Positions 43,146-50,554 of a DNA stretch of 64,000 nucleotides are shown in pieces. Every line of letters starts with the position of its first letter. The first letter of the stretch is position 1. This DNA comes from Arthrobacter sp. ZGTC412 (GTDB lineage Bacteria > Actinomycetota > Actinomycetes > Actinomycetales > Micrococcaceae). The position numbers and the translations under genes were made by a program. The notes below the pieces were generated by a model. That model saw nothing but the letters and a program-made list of their open reading frames with translations. It was not told the origin of the DNA and ran no database searches. Location: positions 1 to 64,000 of the forward strand of contig NZ_PJII01000024.1 of the NCBI RefSeq assembly GCF_002929215.1, given 5' to 3'.

Positions 43146-44666
43146 TCAGAGAGCCGGCTGCGTGCCGGGAGTGGAGGCGCTAGCCAGTTCGTTGGGGAGC
43201 TGGTGTGCAACTGGCGCCGGTGCATCGATGAATTTGCGGTGCATCTTCGGGCCCAGAATGGCGTAGCTGGTGGCGCTGGCAACGCCGCCGGCGAGCCAGG
43301 ACAGGTCCCAACCGCCCAGGGCCACGGCGATGGGGCCCTGCATCGCGGGGACGAGCCCGTACATAAACAGCCAGGTGGCGAAGATGCCTACCAGGAGGGA
43401 GGTGACGCCCGCCCAGTTGACGCCGGGGAGGCGCCGGGTGCCAACGGCGTCGAACAGCCTCTCAGGGTTGCCCGGCCAGCGCTTGTCAATCCAGAAGTAG
43501 TGCACCAGCATGACGCCGCCCCAGGCAGCGACCCAAGCCACCAGGCCAATGAGCCAAGCGTCGAGGACTGCTGCAAAGTCCTCCTGGAAGATGAAGAATA
43601 CGACGGCGGCCAGCGAGAAGACGCCGACGAACAGGTTGAGCTTGCGGCGGCTGATGGTGATGTCCAGCGCCTGCGTAGCTACCGAGAAGGTGTAAATATT
43701 CAGGATGTTGGTGGCGATGGGGCCGTGCAGCACCATCAGGAGAACGGGCAGCGCGAGGACGCCGAAGTTCTGGACGATGAGCTTGCCGGGGTCGATCTCG
43801 CCGCTGTTCGTCGCCAGGCTGGCGCCCAGGACGCCGAGCCAGACGACGGGAATGAACTGGCCGAGGACACTTGCGAGGTAGACCTTTTTCTTGGGGACTT
43901 CGGTGCTGACGAACCTGGAGTAGTCCGCGGCGTAGGTGAACCACGTGATGCCCCAGCCAATGCCGATGGCGGTCATCACGGCGCTCATGGCGGCGATCCG
44001 CTCTGAGCCCTCCAGGATGTTGCCTGCGGGGCCGGCGTAGGACCAGTTGATGTCCATCCCGAACCAGGCCACGGCGGACATCACGGCCAGGATGACGATG
44101 GTGGGCGGGACGGTCCACTTTTCGAAGGCGGCGATTGCTTTGTAACCGAACCATGCGATGGCCACCTGCGCGGCCATGATTCCCGTGGCTACCGCAATCT
44201 TCCAGCCATAGTTGTGGGCTGTGGGATCAACCCAGCCGAGGGTTCCAAACAGTGCCATGACCAGGTCAAGGATGATCCAGGTGTTGACGGCACACCAACC
44301 GATCACCAGGAGCGCCTGGATGGCTGCAGGGAGGTAATTGCCGCGCCGGCCGAATGCGGCACGGGCGAGCACCATGCCGGTGGCGCCGGTCTTCTGGCCG
44401 AGCAGGACGAAGCAGCCGAAGAGCAGCATGCCGATCAAGTTGCCCAGCACCAGGACCGTCACGGTGTCTGCAAACCCCAACCCCAGATGGATTCCGAGGG
44501 CACCCAGTACCCAGTTGATCGGTGCCAGGTTGGCGCCGGCCCAGATCCAGAACTGGCCTGAGACTTTGTGTGTGCGCTGGGACTCGGGAATTGGCTGGAG
44601 CCAGGCTTCGACGTCTTCCGCATGGGCGGACTGATCGACTCCTGGGCTTTTGGGTTGTTGTTGCAT
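43146..44666 (-). CDS. NCS1-family nucleobase/allantoin-type permease
   Basis: A 506-residue permease of the nucleobase:cation symporter 1 family with 12 predicted helices. FWIWAGANLAPINWVLGALG near residue 40 and RAAFGRRGNYLPAAIQALLV near residue 103 are the standard helix 1 and 3 regions; KWTVPPTIVILAVMSA and FTYAADYSRFV follow. Substrates of the family are cytosine, uracil, allantoin, hydantoins and purines. It lies 43 bases upstream of the NodB-fold hydrolase gene on the same strand and is divergent from a PucR regulator, so import and hydrolysis of one heterocycle are likely linked. GAGG precedes the ATG. Confidence 0.92.
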   Translation of the reverse strand: MQQQPKSPGVDQSAHAEDVEAWLQPIPESQRTHKVSGQFWIWAGANLAPINWVLGALGIHLGLGFADTVTVLVLGNLIGMLLFGCFVLLGQKTGATGMVLARAAFGRRGNYLPAAIQALLVIGWCAVNTWIILDLVMALFGTLGWVDPTAHNYGWKIAVATGIMAAQVAIAWFGYKAIAAFEKWTVPPTIVILAVMSAVAWFGMDINWSYAGPAGNILEGSERIAAMSAVMTAIGIGWGITWFTYAADYSRFVSTEVPKKKVYLASVLGQFIPVVWLGVLGASLATNSGEIDPGKLIVQNFGVLALPVLLMVLHGPIATNILNIYTFSVATQALDITISRRKLNLFVGVFSLAAVVFFIFQEDFAAVLDAWLIGLVAWVAAWGGVMLVHYFWIDKRWPGNPERLFDAVGTRRLPGVNWAGVTSLLVGIFATWLFMYGLVPAMQGPIAVALGGWDLSWLAGGVASATSYAILGPKMHRKFIDAPAPVAHQLPNELASASTPGTQPAL

Positions 44667-44706
44667 CGAGGCCTCTTCGTTGAGGGGGTGGGGGTTCTTC
44701 AAGATT

Positions 44707-44743
44707 ATGTGTCGGGGAGCACATCCACCATCTACAATGTGTC
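44707..44743. promoter_or_regulatory. ATGTGTC repeats between NCS1 permease and PucR gene
   Basis: ATGTGTC occurs at 44707-44713 and 44737-44743, 30 bp apart, and the first ATGTG pairs with CACAT at 44720-44724 across eight bases. The site lies in the 109-base divergent region and is a candidate PucR-binding element. Confidence 0.4.
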
Positions 44744-44775
44744 TTGAGCTTTCCCCTTCTACTTGACGGAGTGTC

Positions 44776-46326
44776 ATGCCTGTTCGTTTGGAGGATGTCC
44801 TGAACCATCCCACCGTCACTGCTGCTGACCCGGTGGTCCGCGCGGCGGCGGTCGTTGTTTCACAGACCCAGCTTCGCTGGATCCACTCCAGCGAAGTTTT
44901 GGATATTGCGTCGCTGCTGGGCGGCGGCGAGCTGCTTCTCACGGGCGGCCAAGCCCTTGCGCTGGCTTCCGATGAGCGCCGCACGGGCTACGTACGGGAC
45001 CTGGCCGAACGTGGGGTGGCGGCGCTCGCCGTCGAAACCGGTAGCGTGCTGCCTTCGATCCCTTCCTCAATGATTTCGGCTGCTGAGGAGGCCGGCCTTC
45101 CGTTAATCGAACTGCGCCGCGTGGTGCCTTTTGTCACGGTCATGGAGGCGATCAACTCACAGCTCGTCAGCCAGTCCGCTGCCCAGTTGCAGCAGGCCGA
45201 CCAGGCAAGCCATGCCATGGCGGTGGAGCTCGCCCACGGCGGCAGTCTTGACCGAATTCTTGAGGTGCTTGCCGCGGCCACGGGTTCGGAGGTGGTGCTC
45301 ACGTCCACTGCCGGCGTGACCCTGGCCAGCGCCGAGCCCAATGGGCACTTGGATAAGCGTGAATCTCCGCTCAACGTTGACGACGCAGGGGACCATTCGA
45401 CGCCCGTCCACGTGGAGGTTCCGGTGCGGGGGATTCCGTCCGCCCGGCTGTCGCTGTTCGTCCGCGGGGAAGCTGATGTGAACCTCGCTCGGATTGCCGG
45501 GAGCCGATCCGTGGACATCCTGGCCCTGGCGCTGTTACAGCGGATGCCGCCGGGCTTGAAGGAGATGGCCGGCGCTGCCCTGATCCGGGCCATCGATTCC
45601 GGAAAGCAGAACTGGCGGCTCCAGGAATTGGCGCCAGCCGCCGGAATTCCGGTCACGGCAGGGGTGGTGGCGGTGGTGGTCCGTTCCCCTGCTTCCAAGC
45701 AACTCCGAAAAGATGTGGAGCATTTGCTCGATCCAGGAGGGCAGCATGGCGCCAGTTATGCGGACAATGCGGAGCTCCTGGCCCTGGGTGTCCTTCGGTC
45801 CGGAAATGCTCAGAATGAACGTCAGAAGATTCTGGACGGCCTGCAGTCGCTGGAGGTGCCGGAGGGAACAGTGAGCGCCGTCGGGCCGATTGCTTCGGGT
45901 ATCTCCTCGGCTCCTTGGTCCCTCTCGGAGGCGAGGCTGACGCTGGAACTTGCTGCCGGCGTCGGCCAGGCCCGTTTGGGGGCAACCGCACCTGGGCGGG
46001 TCCTGGATGCCCAGGCCTTCGCTGTGGAACGGTTGGCGGTTCAGTCGATGGACGAGGCCCTGCGCCGGGACTTCGTCAACCAGCAGCTGGCCGCCGTCCT
46101 CGAACATGACGCCCAACGCCAGTCCAAGCTGGTTGAGACGCTGCGTGTCTGGCTGGACTCCGGCTGCAACACCGCCCAGGCTGCAAGGGAGCTTCATGTG
46201 GAGCGGCAATCCATGCACCAGCGGCTGCAGCGGATCTTCTCCCTTTGCGGCGGCGACCCCCGCGGCACCGGCAGGCTGCCCGCACTGCACCTGGCTACCC
46301 GCCTGGCCGTACTACAGCCCAAATAG
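44776..46326 (+). CDS. PucR-family transcriptional regulator
   Basis: A 516-residue regulator with the full PucR layout. The N-terminal PucR domain (about 1-130) reads LEDVLNHPTVTAADPVVRAA and GGGELLLTGGQALAL. A GGDEF-like middle region follows, and the C-terminal PucR helix-turn-helix is WLDSGCNTAQAARELHVERQ with SMHQRLQRIFSLCGGDPRG. Members activate purine, allantoin or hydantoin catabolism. It is divergent from the NCS1 permease and is its probable activator. The ATG at 44776 follows ACGGAG. Confidence 0.92.
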   Translation: MPVRLEDVLNHPTVTAADPVVRAAAVVVSQTQLRWIHSSEVLDIASLLGGGELLLTGGQALALASDERRTGYVRDLAERGVAALAVETGSVLPSIPSSMISAAEEAGLPLIELRRVVPFVTVMEAINSQLVSQSAAQLQQADQASHAMAVELAHGGSLDRILEVLAAATGSEVVLTSTAGVTLASAEPNGHLDKRESPLNVDDAGDHSTPVHVEVPVRGIPSARLSLFVRGEADVNLARIAGSRSVDILALALLQRMPPGLKEMAGAALIRAIDSGKQNWRLQELAPAAGIPVTAGVVAVVVRSPASKQLRKDVEHLLDPGGQHGASYADNAELLALGVLRSGNAQNERQKILDGLQSLEVPEGTVSAVGPIASGISSAPWSLSEARLTLELAAGVGQARLGATAPGRVLDAQAFAVERLAVQSMDEALRRDFVNQQLAAVLEHDAQRQSKLVETLRVWLDSGCNTAQAARELHVERQSMHQRLQRIFSLCGGDPRGTGRLPALHLATRLAVLQPK

Positions 46327-46331
46327 CCCAA

Positions 46332-46459
46332 ACGATCCATCACCTCCCGCAGAAATACCGGCGACGCTCTCTCACTTAACGCGGGTTTTCGGGCCACCCT
46401 CTCTCAGTTATTGCACGTTTTGGGCGAACGCTCTCTCACCTCCGGAGCGCCAACAGCTG
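46332..46459. repeat. Left array of 32-bp-period repeats
   Basis: The core ACGCTCTCTCAC (or ACCCTCTCTCAG) begins at 46364, 46396 and 46428, exactly 32 bp apart. A degenerate copy (ACGATCCATCAC, 9 of 12 matches) sits in phase at 46332. In the better units the second half is also shared: TTA, two variable bases, then GC-rich sequence into GTTTTCGGGC. Units abut without unique spacers, so it is not a CRISPR. The array ends about 50 bases before the DUF559 gene. The same repeat occurs inverted beyond that gene. Confidence 0.85.
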
Positions 46460-46509
46460 CCTGTGGATAACTTCTGCAGCGTCCTGCCGTATCGGAGCAC
46501 AGTGCCAGC

Positions 46510-47469
46510 ATGCGAAAGCAAGAATTTCTGCCCCCGCCGTTGGCGACAGCTCCCTTCACCTTCGACGCAGCTCTGACTTCCGGCGTCACCTTGAACAGGC
46601 TGCGCCGCAAAGATGTCATCAACGTGGGCCGCGGTCTCTACCGCCCGGCGGACTGGGATTTTGATCTGGAAGGCGCCGCTCGAGCGTTGTCCGCTGCGTC
46701 GCCCGGAGCCTGGATCTCGCACGTAACCGCCGCCCGGCTTCGGTGCCAGCTGCTGCCACCGTGGCTGTCGGATTCCGCTGAGCTGCATCTCAGCAAGCCG
46801 CGTTCGCTGCCATCGGTCCGCCGGAAGGGCGTGATCGGCCATACCGTCCTGGCCCTTGAAGATGAAATTGAACTGGTGGACGGCCTCCGCTTGAGCACTC
46901 GTATACGCACTTGGCTCGATTTGGCACGGGTCCTGCCGCTCCATGATCTGGTGAGTATGGGTGACGAACTGATCCGCATCCCGCGGGTGGATTTCGAGAG
47001 CAGGACGCAGCCCTATGCCACCATGCCGGGGCTGCGCATCCTGGTGGGCCGCCACCCGAATCTCCAAGGCATCGTCCGGGCCCGCGAAGCGTTGGATCTG
47101 ATGCGTGTGGGTGCCGACTCCGCGCCGGAATCGAAACTCCGGCTGGCTATCGCCAGGGCGAACTTACCTGAGCCTGAACTCCAGGTGCCATTGCGCGCCG
47201 GAGACGCGAGGTCGCCGTCGGCCGATCTCGGCTACCGTCCGCGCCGCCTTGCAATCCAGTACGACGGCGAACATCACCTCGATGACGCACAGAGCCTCAG
47301 CGACAGGAGACGAGATAGAGCCTTCGAATCAGCCGGCTGGACGGTCCTTGTTTTCGACAGGGACGATCTTGCTGACGATTTTGGGCGAGCAGTGGAAAGA
47401 ATCAAACGGGCGCTCCGGAACGGCTGGCTTGACCATCCCCAAGCGTCGGGCTTTGCTAGCCGTGACTAG
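46510..47469 (+). CDS. DUF559 / VSR-like endonuclease-fold protein with AbiEi-like N-terminus
   Basis: A 319-residue protein. The N-terminal third resembles the winged-helix of AbiEi-type antitoxins (LNRLRRKDVINVGRGLYRPA), the middle (WISHVTAARLRCQLLP, VDGLRLSTRIRTWLDLARVL) is the usual linker domain. The C-terminus is DUF559, a very-short-patch-repair-like nuclease fold: APESKLRLAIARANLPEPEL, then SADLGYRPRRLAIQYDGEHH and ESAGWTVLVFDRDDL. The expected acidic residue before YDG is Gln here. No AbiEii-type toxin gene is adjacent. The gene is bracketed by inverted arrays of 32-bp repeats, so it may act on or be maintained by them; this is inference. GGAG lies 12 bases upstream of the ATG. Confidence 0.82.
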   Translation: MRKQEFLPPPLATAPFTFDAALTSGVTLNRLRRKDVINVGRGLYRPADWDFDLEGAARALSAASPGAWISHVTAARLRCQLLPPWLSDSAELHLSKPRSLPSVRRKGVIGHTVLALEDEIELVDGLRLSTRIRTWLDLARVLPLHDLVSMGDELIRIPRVDFESRTQPYATMPGLRILVGRHPNLQGIVRAREALDLMRVGADSAPESKLRLAIARANLPEPELQVPLRAGDARSPSADLGYRPRRLAIQYDGEHHLDDAQSLSDRRRDRAFESAGWTVLVFDRDDLADDFGRAVERIKRALRNGWLDHPQASGFASRD

Positions 47470-47514
47470 CGTCGGTGCGGCCGTGCGCTATGGCGAAGAA
47501 GGGCTATTAAAGCC

Positions 47515-47548
47515 GTGACGCTCCCTCGCCAAAGTGAGAGAGCGTCAC
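47515..47548. terminator. Hairpin formed by two facing repeat cores
   Basis: GTGACGCTC-C-CTC at 47515-47527 pairs with GAG-A-GAGCGTCAC at 47536-47548, closing on an eight-base loop. The right arm is a copy of the array core GTGAGAGAGCGT and the left arm is a core in the other orientation, so the hairpin arises from two head-to-head repeat units just after the DUF559 gene. It may serve as its terminator. Confidence 0.65.
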
Positions 47549-47639
47549 AAAAATGCGCATTGAGTGATAGAGGGCCGCCCGAAAACCCGCAGTAAGTGAG
47601 AGAGGGTTGGCGGAAATGGAGCAGGCAGTGAGAGAGCGT
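47534..47639. repeat. Right array of 32-bp-period repeats, inverted relative to the left array
   Basis: GTGAGAGAGCGT, the reverse complement of the left-array core, begins at 47534, 47564 (variant), 47596 and 47628, spaced 30, 32 and 32 bp. Read on the minus strand, the unit ending at 47607 matches the left unit at 46364 at 28 of 32 positions, so both arrays are one repeat family. The array ends two bases before the stop codon of purU on the other side. Confidence 0.85.
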
Positions 47640-47641
47640 CG

Positions 47642-48538
47642 CTACCGCAGCACTACGGTGCGGTTCCCTTGCAGGATGACCCTGCCCTCGCAGTGCCAGC
47701 GCACAGCGTTGGACAGCGCCTTGCATTCGGTGTCGCGGCCGGCTGCCACAAGGTCCTCTGGCCCGTACGTGTGGTCCACCTCCACGGTCTGCTGCGAGAT
47801 GATCGGTCCCTCGTCAAGTTCGCTGTTGACGTAGTGCGCGGTGGCGCCCACAGTCTTCACGCCCCGGGCGTAGGCCTGGTGGTACGGCTTGGCACCCTTG
47901 AAGCTGGGCAGGAACGAGTGGTGGATGTTGATCGCCTTCCCGTCCAGCTTGCGGGTCAGGTTGTCGCTGAGCACCTGCATGTAACGGGCAAGCACCACGA
48001 GTTCCACGTCGTACTCGTCCACGAGTTCCAGCAGCCGCGCCTCCGCCTCCGACTTGGTAGCGGCAGTGACGGGGACATGGAAGAACGGGATCCGGTGCCA
48101 TTCCACCAGTGCCTGGTGGTCCGTGTGGTTGGACACCACGGCCACCACGTCCACCGGCAGCTCACCGATGCGGGCACGGAACAGCAGGTCGTTGAGGCAG
48201 TGCCCGAACTTGGACACCATGATCAGCACCCGCCGCTTGGAACCGTTCAGCTCCAGCCGCCAGCGCATTCCAAACTTTTCAGCAACGGGACCGAAAGCGG
48301 CCCGCAGCGTGTCCGCGGTGGAGGCATCGCCGTCGGACGCGAAATGCACCCGCATAAAGAAGTGCCCCTCGGAACGTTCGCCGAACTGCTGGTTGTCGAT
48401 GATGTCGCAGCCGTGCTCCAGCAGGAAGCCGGAGACGGCGTGGACGATGCCCGGCGACTCGCGGCAGTCCAAAGTGAGGACATGCTCCACTGTCGTCACC
48501 GGCGCGGGAAAGGAAGTTTCAGTCTCAATGGCAGTCAT
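47642..48538 (-). CDS. purU: Formyltetrahydrofolate deformylase
   Basis: A 298-residue enzyme that hydrolyses 10-formyl-tetrahydrofolate to formate and THF. The N-terminal ACT domain ([20 protein letters not shown]) senses amino acids such as glycine or methionine. The C-terminal formyltransferase-like domain has [17 protein letters not shown], the catalytic region [20 protein letters not shown] near residue 225 and DEGPIISQ with the key Asp. It is the last gene of the sarcosine operon; its ATG is three bases after the sdaA stop. In this setting it regenerates free THF from the one-carbon units that sarcosine oxidase loads. Confidence 0.95.
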   Translation of the reverse strand: MTAIETETSFPAPVTTVEHVLTLDCRESPGIVHAVSGFLLEHGCDIIDNQQFGERSEGHFFMRVHFASDGDASTADTLRAAFGPVAEKFGMRWRLELNGSKRRVLIMVSKFGHCLNDLLFRARIGELPVDVVAVVSNHTDHQALVEWHRIPFFHVPVTAATKSEAEARLLELVDEYDVELVVLARYMQVLSDNLTRKLDGKAINIHHSFLPSFKGAKPYHQAYARGVKTVGATAHYVNSELDEGPIISQQTVEVDHTYGPEDLVAAGRDTECKALSNAVRWHCEGRVILQGNRTVVLR

Positions 48539-48541
48539 GAT

Positions 48542-49915
48542 TCAGCACTCGATTACGTTGACGGCAAGGCCTCCGCGGGAGGTTTCCTTGTACTTGGTTT
48601 TCATGTCGGCTCCTGTTTCGCGCATCGTTTTGATGGCTTTGTCGAGGGATACCTTGTGGCTGCCGTCGCCGTGCAGGGCAAGGCGGGCGGCGTTGATGGC
48701 CTTGACGCTGGCAATGGCGTTGCGCTCGATGCAGGGGATTTGCACCAGCCCGCCCACCGGGTCACACGTCAAGCCCAGATTGTGTTCGATGCCCACCTCG
48801 GCGGCGTTTTCCACCTGTGCAGGGGTTCCAGCAAGCACTTCGCAGAGCCCGGCGGCGGCCATGGAGCAGGCGGACCCCACCTCACCCTGGCAGCCCACTT
48901 CGGCGCCGGAGATGGAGGCATTGATCTTGAACAGAATTCCGACGGCGCCAGCAGCCAGCAGGAAGCGGACCACACCGTCGTCGTTCGCGCCTGGCACAAA
49001 CTTCATGTAGTAGTGCAGCACGGCCGGGACGATGCCCGCGGCGCCGTTGGTGGGTGCCGTGACGATGCGTCCGCCAGCCGCGTTTTCCTCGTTCACGGCC
49101 AGCGCGAACAGGTTCACCCACTCCATCGCCCGCAGCGGGTCGGTCACCCCGGTGTCCGCCGTCAGGGTCTGGAATAACGACGGCGCCCGCCGCCTAACGT
49201 TGAGCCCGCCGGGAAGGATGCCTTCCGCGGCGCAGCCGTTATCCACGCATTCGCGCATCACCGCCCACAGCCCCAGCAGTTTCTCCCGCAGCTCCGCCTC
49301 CGTCCGCCACACCAGCTCGTTGGCGAGCATCACATCCGAGATGGACATGCCTTCGCGTTCGCAAATCGCGAGGAGTTCGTCCGCAGTGCTGAACGGGTAG
49401 GGGAGGACGGTGGAATCGGCCACCACGCGGTCGCCGGCGTCGGCGTCCCCGTCAACCACGAAGCCGCCCCCAATCGAATAGAAGCTCCGTTCGCTGAGCA
49501 CGGCGCCAGCATGGTCCAGCGCCCTGAACGTCATGCCGTTCGGGTGCGCCGGAAGGGCCTTGCGCCGGTGCAGCACCACGTCCTCGTCCCAGTTGAATTC
49601 CACCCGGTGGTCGCCGCCCACCCAAAGCTCGGCATCCAAGGCGGCGGCGGCCACCTGGTCATCGGCGGTGAAGGTGTCCACGGTTTCGGGGTCCAGCCCC
49701 TTGAAACCCAGGACCACGGCTTTGTCCGAGCCGTGGCCCCGTCCGGTGGCGCCCAGCGAACCGAACAGCTCGGCCTGGACCCGCCTGGTGGAGCTCAGGT
49801 GTCCGTCGCCTTTGAGTCCGTCGGCGAACAGCTTTGCTGCCCGCATCGGGCCAACCGTGTGTGACGACGACGGCCCGATGCCAACGGAGAACAGGTCCAG
49901 GACGCTGAGGGCCAT
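48542..49915 (-). CDS. sdaA: L-serine ammonia-lyase, iron-sulfur type
   Basis: A 457-residue single-chain L-serine dehydratase. The beta-type N-terminal domain starts [20 protein letters not shown]. The catalytic alpha domain has [18 protein letters not shown] and the cluster cysteines in [31 protein letters not shown] between about residues 341 and 400. It turns serine into pyruvate and ammonia using a 4Fe-4S cluster. It starts immediately after the soxG stop (TAAATG) with GAGG upstream. Here it drains the serine made by GlyA from sarcosine-derived glycine. Confidence 0.96.
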   Translation of the reverse strand: MALSVLDLFSVGIGPSSSHTVGPMRAAKLFADGLKGDGHLSSTRRVQAELFGSLGATGRGHGSDKAVVLGFKGLDPETVDTFTADDQVAAAALDAELWVGGDHRVEFNWDEDVVLHRRKALPAHPNGMTFRALDHAGAVLSERSFYSIGGGFVVDGDADAGDRVVADSTVLPYPFSTADELLAICEREGMSISDVMLANELVWRTEAELREKLLGLWAVMRECVDNGCAAEGILPGGLNVRRRAPSLFQTLTADTGVTDPLRAMEWVNLFALAVNEENAAGGRIVTAPTNGAAGIVPAVLHYYMKFVPGANDDGVVRFLLAAGAVGILFKINASISGAEVGCQGEVGSACSMAAAGLCEVLAGTPAQVENAAEVGIEHNLGLTCDPVGGLVQIPCIERNAIASVKAINAARLALHGDGSHKVSLDKAIKTMRETGADMKTKYKETSRGGLAVNVIEC

Positions 49916-50554
49916 TTAGGGGACCTCGGGGGAGGCGTACTCCCGCATCGCGTCAAGCAGCCAGCGGCCCAGGAAATCAGCGAACGACGCGCGGGGGAAG
50001 ATCCGGAAGGTATCCTCACCCGTCTTCCACAGGACTACGGGGATGTTCCCGATCTCCGTGGACAGGGCAGTGCCGGCCTTGAGGACCCGCGGGTGCAGGT
50101 CCAGCGAGCAGCCCTTTTCCAGGACTGCCCGGGACCGCGGCCCGGTGAGTTCGAACGTGGTGCGGTTGGCGGAAAGGTCCACCACTTGGCCTTCGCCGTC
50201 TGCCAGAGCCTCGCGGAGTGCCTGGATCAGGTCGCCGCCGAGGGATTCGTGCGCCTCGGTCGGGGCTACCACAAGGAACTCTTCGGGACCGAGCCACAGG
50301 ACGGACGTGCTGCCGGGGCCGGCCACGCCGCCGCACCCTGCGGGCAGGCCACCGGTGACGGAAGCGACGCGCTGCCCGGCGTCACTGTTTCGGTTGACTC
50401 GAAGGCCCACCATGGTCAGGAAGGGTACTTCGCTAAGTTCCACCAGGCCGCGGACGGAGTCGGTTTCAAACGCGGCCCGGAGCTGGGCGGCGGGGCTGAC
50501 GCGCAGGGAGAGGTCCTTCTGTCGGGTGGTTGCGGGTGCTGCTGTTTCAGCCAT
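49916..50554 (-). CDS. soxG: Sarcosine oxidase gamma subunit
   Basis: A 212-residue gamma subunit of heterotetrameric sarcosine oxidase. [47 protein letters not shown] and [20 protein letters not shown] are the conserved stretches; the fold relates to the GcvT/SoxA C-terminal domain but is non-catalytic. It stabilises the complex that oxidises sarcosine. The ATG at 50554 lies inside the soxA end (8-base overlap) with GAAGGG upstream. The sdaA start touches its stop codon. Confidence 0.94.
   Translation of the reverse strand: MAETAAPATTRQKDLSLRVSPAAQLRAAFETDSVRGLVELSEVPFLTMVGLRVNRNSDAGQRVASVTGGLPAGCGGVAGPGSTSVLWLGPEEFLVVAPTEAHESLGGDLIQALREALADGEGQVVDLSANRTTFELTGPRSRAVLEKGCSLDLHPRVLKAGTALSTEIGNIPVVLWKTGEDTFRIFPRASFADFLGRWLLDAMREYASPEVP

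Noticed and set aside
46510-47469. AbiE-type toxin-antitoxin pair
   Set aside because: The N-terminus resembles AbiEi, but the protein ends in DUF559 and no nucleotidyltransferase toxin gene is adjacent.
46364-47639. CRISPR array
   Set aside because: Units are contiguous with no unique spacers, both halves of the 32-bp unit are partly conserved, the arrays face opposite ways and there are no cas genes.
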